A DNA stretch of 64,000 nt from contig CP136068.1 of NCBI GenBank assembly GCA_032622095.1, forward strand, positions 149,617,365 through 149,681,364, written 5' to 3'. Numbering within the stretch: the first letter of the stretch is position 1; each line of letters starts with the position of its first letter. Shown piece after piece: positions 31,066 to 42,299 of this stretch. This stretch comes from Siphonodentalium dalli (Eukaryota; Mollusca; Scaphopoda; Gadilida; Siphonodentaliidae). Under the pieces are notes generated by a model, which was not told the DNA's origin, did not search any database, and was given only the letters and a program-made list of their open reading frames with translations. The position numbers were made by a program, and so were the translations under genes.

Positions 31066-32255
31066 GCCCGTTTCAAACGATGGATTTTTGTCGACTCGAA
31101 TCTAATACCAGACCCACAATTGTATTAAATTCGTCAAAGATGCGACGTATGAAACATTTAGATCCATGTCAGACGCACCACAGACGAATATCCCAGACGA
31201 ATATCCGTCTAATTCAGACGAATCTTCGTCGGTGATGCGTCTGAAATCCGTCTTTATTTCATACGACGGATTTTTGACGACTCGAATCTAATACATGTTA
31301 CAGGAAAAGCCGAAAGCTGCCGAGGTACGAATGCAAATGATATTATAATGATATGATAATAATATAATAATGAGGGAGTTCCCCTTATCTGCGGAAATAC
31401 TCACATGACGTCATTGCTTAGGTGTTGTGGTAGTTTGATTTCTCAACAAACAGGGCATGTCACTGACACATCTTTTAATGGATATGGTATCACTGATTTA
31501 TAATAATTCATATATATCGGTGTAAGGGTATAAACCGATATTCCTTATTGTAATGGATATGAGGTGGTAGTCTCTGATTTATAATTATTCATATAAACCG
31601 GTATTCCTTATTGTAATGGATATGGGGTGGTACCACTGATTTATAATAATTAATATATACCGGTTACTTGTTATAAATGGTAGGGGTCGTAGCTTATATT
31701 TTATAATAATTCATGTATACAGGTACTCCTTATTATAAGGGGTAGAGGGTGGTAGCCTATGATATATAATAATTCATATATACCGGTATTACTTATTATA
31801 AGGGGTAGGGGGTGGTACCACTTATTTATAATAATTCATATATACCGGTTACTTATTATAAGTGGTATGGGTGGTAGCCTATGATTTATAATAATTTATA
31901 TATACCGGTATTAATTATTATAAGGGGTAGATGGTGGTAGCTTATGATTTATAATAATTCATACATACCGGTATTATAGTGTATTATATACGCTGCCATC
32001 GCGCACATACATATACATAATTTGTACTGTATCTTAGTATATATGTATAACATACCGGTATATATAGGCCTCTATATCTACGCGTGACCATTTTGTGACG
32101 GTAACGGGAATTCACCTTTAAATAAGTCGACCGATGTATTAGATTCGACGCGACGAAGATGCGTCCGTCTGAAACAAAATTGACCGCAGTCGCATCACCG
32201 ACGGATTTAATACAATTAGATTCGAGTCGACAAAAATCCGTTGTTTGAAACGGGC
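31066..32255. mobile_element. 1.19-kb non-autonomous TIR element with TSD CTGTG
   Basis: It starts GCCCGTTTCAAACGATGGAT and ends with the near reverse complement (...ATCCGTTGTTTGAAACGGGC). Matching extends about 42 bp (TTTTTGTCGACTCGAATCTAAT on the inside). CTGTG flanks both ends (31061-31065 and 32256-32260). Subterminal repeats of 'GACGAATATCCGTCTAAT' and 'TCGTCGGTGATGCGTCTGAA' occur at both ends. The centre is a ~61-bp tandem array. No transposase. Confidence 0.8.
31490..31980 (+). repeat. ~61-bp tandem array inside the TIR element
   Basis: About eight units of TTTATAATAATTCATATATACCGGTATTACTTATTATAAGG-type sequence (given here by its landmarks ATAATTCATATATACCGG and GGTGGTAGCCTATGATT), at 60-63-bp spacing. 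Confidence 0.85.
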
Positions 32256-32260
32256 CTGTG

Positions 32261-33484
32261 GAACGCTCCACTGGGGTAATCGAATACGAAGATAGAATAA
32301 TCGCCCTAATGGTAATTATGTTCACAGCTTTATAAATCCAAAAGACACTGCCATTCTTATTAATGAAGCATATGCAACGAATATGGTTGGTGGAATCTTT
32401 GCCGTTGGTTGTCGATGAACAGTTGGTCCCGAATTAAGTAGCAAATGTTTACAAATCTGCGTAGTTCAGACTTGTGTTTTTCAGAAATTGTGCGATCCGT
32501 GCATGTGGTTGGGATTTTCTTCAATATTAGTTAAATTCTACATTCTCTTTCGACGTGCAAGTTGTTGGAGTACTCAGTTGTTCATCAAACAGTCACACAT
32601 TATGTCGTATACGCAATATGGTTAGCTAAGGGTGAATGGTCAGTTTAAACCTTCCATACTAAATAGTCATCGATGAGAGTAGATATCCCTTAGACAATTT
32701 TCAGATACTAAGTTCAACAAACGGACATATAGATATTTCGTTGAACTTAGTGTCTGAACAATTCCTACCATTTAATAGAAGTCCCTTTGCACTTTATTAT
32801 CTTTTCGCCTGTATGCAATCCATTGTTGTACATGTAGTATATATCAATGGTTCATTGCGGGCATGCATTACGATTACAAAGTTATGTACCACTCACCCAC
32901 TGAAAGGAACAATGCTGCAACGAGCAAGAATATCCCCCTAAATACTCCCAGCGAACCCATGATACGCACACACATTTACCCACTGATATGTGAAATAACA
33001 CAGAGCTTCAAACTAACGAACACTATGAACCAGTATCATGTTATTAGCTTGGTTACACCTCACTTATTCAGGTTAATATCGATTATTTCGCTCATAACTT
33101 CCTGGTTGCTGCATTATGTTGTATATTATTGTAATCTCCCATTATATCGGCAGCGTTGGTGTTAAACAAATGCGGACAATACAATTACTGTACCGTTGAA
33201 TGAATTATACAGTCCCAAAGTTATGAACGCCATCGTTTCTATTCAGAGCCGTTATTTCAGCTAAATAAATTGTATAGGTATTCTTACCGAGTTATCAAGG
33301 CTATGCAACGGCTTATTACGCCACCTAGTGTGGTGTTTCTAGCTTTTGGTTTTTTGATATCGCATGGTCGATCGATAATTCACTGGGTGATTGTACATTC
33401 GGCAAACCTCGTCAGATTCCGTCACCGTTTCATCGTACCGATAATTACGATAGTACAACTAAGATTGGCACATGTGTTTACGTC
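32261..33484. other. Anonymous stretch
   Basis: Short open frames of 66-100 codons (32741-33165 and 33270-33494) have no recognisable motif, and none is convincing. Confidence 0.5.
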
Positions 33485-34275
33485 ACCGGTGTAATTGTGG
33501 GGACATGCTTCTATTATGAAGGTTTGCTATCCGAAGGTCCGCTATTCCGAAGGTTCTCTATTCCGAAGGTTTTTGTTATTTTTAGGTTAATTCTATATTT
33601 TAAAGTATTGAGACTAATTTGAGAGGGTTCATTTTCACAAAGATTCTTTATATGGAGTGTGCGCTCATATACGAACTGATCATGCGCGCACACCGATACA
33701 GATACAGGAGGAAATAACTTAACTTAGAACATTAAATGTGATTTTGTTTTGTTTTCGCTGGTTTTCTTGAGATTTTATGTCATTACGTGGGCCCATACCT
33801 TTGAATTCTTGGCATATACTATGAATGTTGTGGTATATATGGACCCTCCCGCATTGGGACATGACATAGGTTCAGTTGACTTAAGTGGTGTTCTGTGTGT
33901 GCTCCAATTAGGAGTTCAATATTTTAAGGCCTAAGTTTAGAATTTTATGGGTCCATACCTTTGAACTCTGGGCATATAATATGAATATTGGGGGGCATGT
34001 CTCTATTTCGAAGGTTCACTATCCCGAAGGTCCACTATTCCGAAATTTCTCTGAATGTTCGCTATTCCGAAGGTTCACCAATCCGAAGGTTCGTTATTCC
34101 GAAGGTTCTGTGTTCCAAAGATTTTTTTTATTTTAAGGTTAATTCTATATTCTAAAGTAACGAGAGGGTTCATTATCACGAAGATTCTTTTTATGAAGGA
34201 AATAACGTAAAACATTAAATGTGATTTTGTTTTGTTTTCGAGGGTTTTCTTGAGTTTAATGTCATTACGTATGGC
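33485..34275 (+). repeat. Direct duplication (~290 bp, twice) with CTATTCCGAAGGTTC boxes
   Basis: Segment 33498-33790 recurs at about 33988-34275 with indels. Both contain clusters of GCTATTCCGAAGGTTC, then AGGTTAATTCTATATT, GAGAGGGTTCATT and TGATTTTGTTTTGTTTTCG. The second copy has more boxes. Confidence 0.7.
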
Positions 34276-34739
34276 CTTATTTCTCATTACATATTCACGC
34301 CAATGAGCCCACACAATTGCTATGTTACGATGCGATTTAATGTGATTATGTGTGACCTAATATCTCAATAATCTGAGGCAAGAGTACGCCTGCTAAAGGC
34401 GAATTATAACAGTTGGGGGTATAACGCTCAATAAATACTGGAGGCTATAACAAACTGCGCAGTAGAATATCGCTGAATGGACGAGTATGAGATGAGCCTA
34501 AATGCAATTGTGACTTTGTTTAAAGGCCCACTTAATTTTCGAGTCATTAATTTTTTATAGTATATACGGTTTTAATAACAATTTATGCCATAAAATTTTA
34601 ATAAACTACTATAATTCATCACCATTTGTAAGGCAGAATACTTCTATCTCCTAGTTTGAAACACCTTCAAAATACCGCGTCGTATATCTAGCAATTAGCA
34701 ACCAACATGTCCTCCTCGGCTTTCCATAGATTTCAACGT

Positions 34740-35270
34740 AATTTGATACTTATGGGTATTTGTGTCCGGGAAGTGTTTTGGACGGGTCAAATCGTGACCC
34801 CGACCTGACCTTGACCTTTAAAACTGTCAATGCAAGGTCAATTTGGGTGAAACGGACAAATTTCGGCGAAATTTGATACCTAGGGATACTTTGGTCCGAG
34901 GAGAGTTTTGAACGGGTCAAATCGTGACATCGGCCTGACCTTGACCTTCAATATGGCCAATCAAAGGTCAACTCGGATAAAACGGATAGATTTCGACGAA
35001 ATTTGATACCTATGGGTACTTTTGTCGGGGGGGGGGGGGTGTTTTGGACGGGTCAAATCATGACTCTGACCTTACCTTGACCTTTAAAATTGTTCATTAA
35101 AGGTCAAGTTGGGTAAAACGGACGGATTTCGACGAAATTTGATACCTATGGGTACTTTTCTACGGGTGGGGGTGTTTTGGACTGGACAAATCATGACCCT
35201 GACCTGACCTTGACTTTCGAAATAGTCAATTGAAGGTCAAATCGCACCTTTCACCGGAAAGCAGATGGGA
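34740..35270 (+). repeat. ~130-bp satellite with AGGTCA half-sites, array 1
   Basis: Four units marked by GGACGGGTCAAATCGTGACC at about 34779, 34909, 35047 and 35176. Each contains GACCTGACCTTGACCTT and a GGTCAA segment plus CGAAATTTGATACCTATGGG. The same family forms a second array at 38760-39120. Confidence 0.85.
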
Positions 35271-35690
35271 AACAGCCCGGGCGAAGTCGGGCCTATCAGC
35301 TTGTGTAATAAAGAAGACAGTTTGATGAAAGTAATGTATGACACGAGAAACGGGAAAACTTGAAATATGGAAGTATGCAAATTTCCTGCATAAAATTTGA
35401 AAGCTAGTTTATAGAATAATTGTATTATTATTTATATTTATGGCTAATAATACGATCTTGGTGGCGTTACCATTTCTGACTATGGTTTTCTTGTTCTCAC
35501 TTTGCCGACGAGCCTGCAAAAATATCGCCGGCAAGGTGTGATCGTCGCGCCTATAGTCTGTATTAATTAAATAACAGTTTTCCCGGCTCCCGTTTGCAAT
35601 GTTGTTTTAGCATGCCGCTAAACGAGTTTCTCATGTTCACTCAGTGAAATAGTAGTAATCTTTTATTTGTATTGAGCGATCGTATTGAGC

Positions 35691-35697
35691 TATAAAA
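35691..35697 (+). promoter_or_regulatory. Possible TATA box (TATAAAA)
   Basis: TATAAAA lies 194 bp upstream of the ATG at 35885. A GC-rich, gene-like stretch begins soon after, unlike the AT-rich upstream DNA. Confidence 0.35.
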
Positions 35698-35884
35698 ACC
35701 CCATGTCTCTCCAAAGTTTGATCTAGCGGCGGGTGGAGCGAACAAGTCAGATTTCATTTGGCTTAATTAGTTCCTCTCTGCTAGAGCGTTAACACGAGTG
35801 AGTTGTGCGGTCGCGACTTTGGTTGTAACTGCCCTCGTGTTAATGCCGGAGTGAGACGGTTTTGGATTAGGCTCAGGACGGATT

Positions 35885-36220
35885 ATGGAGCTAATCCCTG
35901 ACGCTGCGTTAGCTGCTATGCAGAGAAGTCGGTTAGTGGACGCTGTTAGTTGGTCTCTCCAAGCTAACAGGGACTCTCTGGTTCTCTGCTTAGAATTCCG
36001 GACAGAAGATGCTGGCAACCAGAAGTCTTCTGCCACGAACAGGAACGCCAAGACCCGCCGTATAGTGAAGAAGGGCCCCCCCCCCAAGAGAAAGACGCCA
36101 TCCAAGAGAAGGAGGAACGCCGCCAGACGGGCAAAGTGGAAGAAGAAGAAGGGGGTGACTGTTGATCTGCCAGTCATCCCTCCCCGTGTGGTTCAGCCGA
36201 CGTCCAGTGTCAGCCGGTAG
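35885..36220 (+). CDS. Hypothetical basic protein ORF, possibly TE-derived
   Basis: 111 codons from an ATG. The N-terminal half (MELIPDAALAAMQRSRLVDA ... SLVLCLEFRTEDAG) looks folded. The C-terminal half is strongly basic (KKRRRNAARRAKWKKKKG lies within residues 70-90), as in nucleic-acid-binding ORF1/Gag-like proteins. Codon use is more GC-rich than the surroundings. It ends at 36220 inside a region where the +1 frame (36162-36698) is also open. The protein is not recognised. The related phrases 'VTVDLPVIPPRVV' here and 'DSVDLPEVPAVVV' in the next ORF suggest an internal duplication or one gene with a frameshift. Confidence 0.45.
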   Translation: MELIPDAALAAMQRSRLVDAVSWSLQANRDSLVLCLEFRTEDAGNQKSSATNRNAKTRRIVKKGPPPKRKTPSKRRRNAARRAKWKKKKGVTVDLPVIPPRVVQPTSSVSR

Positions 36221-36698
36221 GTCGGAGTTGTATGAGAAACGCCCAGACGACCCGACCTGCATGGAGACAGGCGATATCGCACCAGCTAGCAGGGACTCCG
36301 TTGATCTGCCGGAGGTCCCTGCTGTCGTCGTCGAGGCAAGCGGAAGAAGGGAGCAGGAAACCACCCCTGCTGTTCCTGCCGCCTGCTTCGAGGTGGAACT
36401 GGACAGCTTGCCACCACCGACACCGGAGTACCATCACATCTCGGTGTCCTCCAGCTCCACCGCCAGCAACAACAACATCAGCGCAGGCTCAACCCGCTCT
36501 ATGGAAGAATCTGTCGCCGCTGCCGAAAGAGAGATGGAATTGATGAAAGAGGAGCATAAGAAACAACTCGAGGCGCAAGAGAAACAAAACGAGGAACTTG
36601 AGCGTCTCATTGAACTGACATCTCGTCCACCTCCTCCATCTCCTCCATCTTCAACCGAAAAACCGAATTCTAAAAAGAAAAGGAAAAAGAAAAGATAA
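36162..36698 (+). CDS. Hypothetical coiled-coil protein ORF overlapping the preceding one
   Basis: 178 open codons in +1 relative to the previous ORF. No ATG opens the frame at its start (first in-frame ATG near 36259), so it may be the downstream half of a single protein. It has a Ser/Asn-rich linker, then a heptad-like charged helix (EESVAAAEREMELMKEEHKK and on to 'EELERLIELTS') predicted as coiled coil, a proline run (RPPPPSPP) and a Lys/Arg C-terminus (KKKRKKKR) like a nuclear localisation signal. AATAAA follows 50 bp downstream. I do not recognise the family. Confidence 0.45.
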   Translation: MICQSSLPVWFSRRPVSAGRSELYEKRPDDPTCMETGDIAPASRDSVDLPEVPAVVVEASGRREQETTPAVPAACFEVELDSLPPPTPEYHHISVSSSSTASNNNISAGSTRSMEESVAAAEREMELMKEEHKKQLEAQEKQNEELERLIELTSRPPPPSPPSSTEKPNSKKKRKKKR

Positions 36699-36745
36699 AG
36701 TCAAGATCATAAAAATGCTTAATTTTTTTTGTTTTGATTAATCTC

Positions 36746-36751
36746 AATAAA
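36746..36751 (+). promoter_or_regulatory. Polyadenylation signal AATAAA
   Basis: AATAAA 48 bp after the stop at 36698. Together with the TATAAAA at 35691 it frames a transcription unit of about 1.05 kb. Confidence 0.35.
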
Positions 36752-36867
36752 GGCATTAAAATGAGGGATTAAGGAGAGGTGCCTCTCGGCCCTTTCGGGA
36801 ATCCCGGGTTAGCCACCCAAACCACTCACTCTACTAAGTCGATCATATTCAATGTTCTATCTTCATC

Positions 36868-37689
36868 ATGGCAAGTTCTCAAGTAAATATTTTCTTCATC
36901 GCTAACAATTAAGGAGGCAAACACCTGGTCTTCAACGACTTCAAATTCCGCATCAAGTTACGTCGATCCGAGAATGTCCACTGGGTGTGTTGTAAGAATG
37001 GATGTGGTGCCACCATCAACACAAAGAACGAGATAGTTAGTTCTTCAATGAGTCAACACAACCATCTAGCCGATTCTGACCAGGTACGACACATGCATTT
37101 TCTTATTTCAAATTCTTATAAAGAGCATCCATTCTTCTCTAAACAAAACGCCAGACAATAAAGAGCGTTCTAATTTATAATAATATTTAACTGATATATC
37201 TATATACAAAAAATAGACATCGAATCTAATTTTATTTCTTTTTAACAGGTTATGGTTGATGCCTTGTACTAGAAGAATGGGAAGAATATATGGAAACAAC
37301 AGACCGCCCAATCGACGACCGCGTGACAAATTTTCCGATTATGTGACTATGCAGTGGGTTGAAGGTGACGAAGGCCGTACCATGTGGAATCATATAATAC
37401 AACCGGCCTCCGGACCACAAACCACGTCGAAGGGTGGCACATAAAACTTCAAGGTTATATAGCAGCTTCAAAACCAAATATATTCGACATGATCGACCAT
37501 ATTAAAAAAGAACAAGCCTATATACAGAATCGACGATACTTCAACAGACTGGTGGCGGCAGAGTTCAACCACAGAGAAGAAAATATCGGGCGGTCAACGC
37601 GTCTCAGACATTTCAAGAGAATATTCAGGGAAAACGAGATCGACGTTGTAGATTACTTAGATTCAATCGCTAATTTAGTTCGCCATTGA
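36868..37689 (+). pseudogene. FLYWCH / Mutator-like (MULE) transposase relic with intron-like gap
   Basis: ATG 36868 opens a frame that hits TAA at 36910-36912 and then reads a FLYWCH-type zinc finger: 'GKHLVFNDFKFRIK', 'VHWVCCKNGCGATI', 'SQHNHL' (W-x-C, C and H-x-H ligands). A GT...AG segment (37084-37248, 165 bp) follows like an intron. Downstream, 'FSDYVTMQWVEGDEGRTMWNH' and, one frame over, 'LRTTNHVEGWHIKLQ', 'DMIDHIKKEQAYIQNR' match the C-terminal end of MULE-type transposases (the 'TNxxEGWH' signature). The central DDE/MULE domain is missing, and at least one stop and one or two frameshifts are present. AATAAA repeats lie near 37767. FLYWCH-MULE proteins are DNA-transposon products, so this is an internally deleted copy. 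Confidence 0.7.
37084..37248 (+). other. Intron-like segment in the FLYWCH/MULE relic
   Basis: It begins GTACGACACATG after GACCAG and ends TTTATTTCTTTTTAACAG. The interior is AT-rich and contains the recurring phrase CAATAAAGAGCGTT. Confidence 0.45.
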
Positions 37690-38759
37690 GCTTTTTGTTA
37701 AAGAATTTCGTGTATTTGTTATATGTGTTTTATATCCTTGTGTGTATTTTATTAATTATTTTGAATCAATAAATAAATAAAACATGACATAGATTATTTC
37801 CTGACATCAACATTGAATCAGCACCAAAGGTTCCAAAACCCTCGTTCCCAAATTGACAAATCATTAAAAACCTACAAAAAGAGAGGACAAACCATTAAAA
37901 CACCAAAAGAAAAGAGGAATAGACTATAAGCGGCAAATGATTGAAGTAAGGGTTATTGCCACCTCGTGCAGGTACCCCCGGAAACAATAGCCGTCGGCAA
38001 AGTGAGATGCTCCCCTATGCAACATAGATATAGTGTTACATGTATTTGAGACTCAACAGCCTGGTTTGGGTCTCAGTCATGGCAACACTTCATAGCAACT
38101 AGGTTATGCCTATTTTCACATTAACAATTTCATTTCATAAAAATATATTCTGGCATGATTTGCGAAAAACAACAGGTATGTTGCAACCTGAAAATATGTC
38201 ACATGACCACGATTTAGAAACAAGCCTCTTTTCAGCCATATTTTATCTTATTTTTGTCAAATTTTGCAAATAGTTGACTTTCAATTGTAAAAAATACGGT
38301 ATGTGTATTGGAAATTCAGGAAATGAAGCAACGTGAAACGTACGTAAATAGTGTATTGGTATACTTGAACAATGTTCCTTATTAAATGGCCATTAGAATG
38401 CCCAAATCGATTGAAATTCACATGTTCGAGATGTCCGATAATTTGGGCAGATCTTAAGGATTTTGGTACACACAACACTATCCACAAACGTACACATGAC
38501 ATCGCTATATTTTCAATGCTGCTACCGTGCAGCTACGTTTTTGCTGGTATACGACTAACCTAACTAGAGGTCAGATTCCATGGAATCAGATATACTTCCA
38601 TGGTATCCCATCCCATCCCATTTGAGTGCTATGCGTATATGTGTGTTCCTCTTCGTGCGACAACGCAATGGTGACATATGATCTGATGGTGCACTTGCAT
38701 TAACATTTCTAAATTTAATATATATTTTGGGACGTCTGTCTGTTTGTTTGTTTGTCTGT
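37690..38759. other. Anonymous stretch
   Basis: No gene is supported. Opposite-strand open frames near 38281-38563 overlap each other and lack motifs. Confidence 0.5.
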
Positions 38760-39120
38760 TAACTATGACCGGGAAAACTGCTGGACGAATTTTGACAAAA
38801 TTTGATAAATATGGATACTTTTGTCCAGGGAGTGTTTTGGACGGGTCAAATCGTGACCCGACCTGACGTTGACCTTCAAAAAGGTCAAACCAAGGTCAAA
38901 TCTGGTAAACAGACGGATTTCAACAAAATTTGACACCAATGAGTACTTTTGTCCGGGGAGTCTTTTGGGTGGGTCAAATCGTGACCCCGACCTGATATTG
39001 ACCTTCGAAATGGTCAGTTCAAGGTCAAATCGGGTAAAACGAACGGATTTCGACGAAATTTGATACCTAGGGAAACCTTTGTCCTGGGAGTGTTTTGGAC
39101 AGGTCAAATCGTGACAATAC
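38760..39120 (+). repeat. ~130-bp satellite with AGGTCA half-sites, array 2
   Basis: Three units with GGACGGGTCAAATCGTGACC landmarks near 38838, 38968 and 39097. Same family as 34740-35270. Confidence 0.85.
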
Positions 39121-39970
39121 GTTACTTTTATAGTAGAGCGGGCATACCTATATAGTATATCGGTGAGCATGTTCAAACATTTGCCTTGCTTCTTTACAAG
39201 TCCGTTTGAATTTGCGTCATGAAGAGAGGGTTTTATTTAGAATAATATATATCACCCGTTACAACCTTATACACTACCAGCGTTAAACCGTCCAATCTAA
39301 ATCTTTAAAAAGCCTACTAATCTTGCGTTTAGATACAACTTATGACATCCACTGGTCGGAAAGTTTTTATCTCAATATCTGATTTTCGGAGTAATTTTCC
39401 CCATTCGATCTTCGGTGGAATTTGCCAAATCTGACCCCACCCGACACCAAGACTCCCTTGAGCAGGTTGCGTTTATAGTAGAGCGGTCAAATTTTGTTGG
39501 CGTACCTACAGTATACCGGCTTACATGCTCCTGCGTGGAACTCGCTCCTACGTTAGCCCGTTTGGATTTGGGGCTAAAAATCGACTAGTGATAGACTACA
39601 TAAGTATACATATTTATGATATATAGCGTTGTCACGAGTAAACCGTTCCATCTGAAAATTAGAAAATTGCGCTCTAGATGCGCGTGAACACTAGCCATAA
39701 GATGGACTCGTCAAAAACAATTATCTCGATGTTTGAATTCCCCCCCTTTGCAATTTTCGTGGAATTTTCCTAAAGTCTCAACCCACCCTGACATGCATTC
39801 TCCGTTGGGCATGTTACATTTACAGTATAGCCGTCAAACTTCAGGCACATACATAAAGTATGTCACCGTTCTTGCTACGACATTATCTGGCTCTTTAATC
39901 AGCCGGTTTGGATTTGGCGGGGAAAATAGTTGCAATATTTCCATACCCCGTAACGCGGAAAGTCCGGGGT
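39121..39970 (+). repeat. Degenerate ~350-bp tandem repeat
   Basis: The phrase TTTATAGTAGAGCGG near 39127 and 39472, and TTTACAGTATAGCCG near 39827, each precede a 'GTATACCGG...CCGTTTGGATTTGG'-type segment. The units are strongly diverged. Confidence 0.5.
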
Positions 39971-40117
39971 AAAAACATTTTTAAGCGATATCTTCGAGTC
40001 CGAATCTTTCGTCCAATTCGGAATATGCAATAAAAATTTTAGAGCTCTGTACTTATAAAAAAAAACAAAAAAACAAAAAAAAAACCTCGGTTTATTCATC
40101 CCGGTGTATAGTGTGTC

Positions 40118-40616
40118 CCTGTTTTTGGGCGGTAACTCTTCAGGGAAAGCGCGGACACAAGTTTTGATGCCGGTGGGCAGTAGGGCATACCGAGGTGTAC
40201 ATACGGTCCAATTTTCGATGCTCTGCTCCTTATAATTTCCGAGATAATAAAATGACATTTTTTCAAATAAAGGGAGATAACTCCACAGGGCAAACGCGGA
40301 CAATATTCATTATACGTCGATAGGTTAGAACTCTTTGACCCCAACATACGTACAAAATTTGAGATTCATACTCCTTATACTTTCAGATATTAGGGAGTTG
40401 TAAAAGTGTCGAGTATAATAATAATAATAATGAAAAATAATCGAAAAAGGGCCATAACTCCGTCAAAATCCATTCGGCCGAGTTTCCGATTCCATTGTAC
40501 TTAGTAGACCGTGGATGCCTACAATCGCTAGAGATTTCGCGTTCCTACTGCCCTTAGTTTCTGAGTATTTCCAAATAAACGGAAAACGGCACCAGTACAA
40601 AAACAATATACTTCCT
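40118..40616 (+). repeat. 499-bp dispersed repeat, copy 1
   Basis: It matches 61826-62324 without gaps (constant offset 21,708) and with about four mismatches seen. It contains GGGCGGTAACTCTTCAGGG and an (ATA)n run. The short minus-strand open frames appear identically in both copies and are not evidence of a gene. Confidence 0.92.
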
Positions 40617-42299
40617 GGCTACGATATAACGGATCTGACCTTACCCGGCCCGCCAGATACAGCGCGCAAACGCGCTGAGATCGGCGCTGTAGCTAATTAC
40701 GCTCCAGATTCGGCGCGCGTATCGGAACGGTGTGCGACGAGAGCGCAGTGCTTATGAACGCATCGCTGTATGCGTGAGACTGTTCTTATTTCGGTCCTAT
40801 CTCGTTGTTCTGTTGAGGACATGGTATGCACTGGCTATGCATTATTCCAATAAAGAGCGTTCATCGCAAGTTAATGGTAAAATATATGTTCATATAAGAC
40901 GCCTGTTTTTTTAATAATTATTGACGGGCTGTCCCCGACACAACACAATGCAAAATATATGTCTACCTTACTTTGGGCATCAATATAATACAGTATGGTT
41001 ATATTGAATCATATGTTCCCGACTGTTATGTGCTATTTTAACATTGCATGATGTTGAGTTGGCAAGGCAAATTTCGGAATAGTATTAGCTTGATGCCAAT
41101 ACATAGCATTGTATACAACCTACATGTACATCGTAACTATATTTATCACATAATTAACTCACAAAATCAGCTTCATAATTATTGGTAAGACACACGTTTA
41201 ATATTAGCGCATGCGATGACGTCACGCCGAAGATTTTCCACTAATTGATAGAGATTCTCATATTTACCCCAAAACTCCCACTTTATTTAACTAAAATGCA
41301 TAAAAATAAAAAAAACTATGAGATATATAGTCAGGGGAATTTCGCACAATTGACCCCACCACCCCAAATACATATATAAGTCTTATATCGTGTATTTTTT
41401 TTAAACATATTTTATTGTAATATAATATTACAAGAGGGATAGGGGCACAAATTTTAACAACTTACATCCACCCCTCTCCCATTAACATTTTAACAAATAC
41501 AACGTAGATGACGAAGATAACATATATACGGGATGACGTTTTGTGTGTTTCTAATTGCTGTCTTTATGGTGGTGAGGTTAATTGTACCAAATACAAGTGT
41601 ATAGAGTTATTCACCTTCCATCAAAACTAACAGACTGGCTCTTAGTCCAGATAGGTGTTTGTCTGTTCTCGAAAAGAAAAAATTCCTATGAGTTTACTCA
41701 ATATAACACAATCATGCCTCGTGGTACAACCAGATAGTCGTATACCCAAGGGGCATCATTATAAATCACTTTGCTGTACTATTGTAGGCCGAGTTGGGTG
41801 GTCAAAGGAAGCACATGACCCATGAACAATGGTAGTCTGTCCTCATTCCCATATTCCAGCATACATGCCAGTGGACTGTAATCTTCTTAACATTGCATTT
41901 TGTTGAGTTGTGGGAGGCAAATATCGAAATATTATAAGTTGTATGTCGATAAAGAGCGTTTATAACTAATATTCTTCCCGTGAGTGGAAACTTATTTCTA
42001 AATTACACACACACCGGATTGTCCTAGTTTGTCTGAAACTTTGGTTTCAGTCATTCACAGTTAAGTGCAGGAGAACACTATGAACATTATTATACTGATG
42101 TACATGTATGCATACCATACGACCATAGTTGAATATAATTCATGTAAATATATATATTATGCATTGTAAATAGATGCACAAATTTTGTTAATGAAATGCC
42201 GGCTGCGATGGGACACCCGGGAACAGACACGCGTCAGACGAAATTATCACTTCATGGTCATTAGACATGGTAATTGACACCTCCCGGTGGACCAATATA
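40617..42299. other. Anonymous AT-rich region with faint duplication
   Basis: A phrase around 41035-41100 (AACATTGCATGATGTTGAGTTGG...GGCAAAT) recurs diverged near 41888-41955. No gene is supported. Confidence 0.4.

Noticed and set aside
35885-36543. Minus-strand and third-frame ORFs over 35767-36543
   Set aside because: Shadow frames of the GC-richer plus-strand ORFs. They are rich in Arg/Gly/Ser without motif.
39899-40347. Minus-strand ORFs of 83-134 codons also found at 61775-62055
   Set aside because: They recur only because the 499-bp repeat recurs. No protein motif is seen and the frames include poly-A derived residues.
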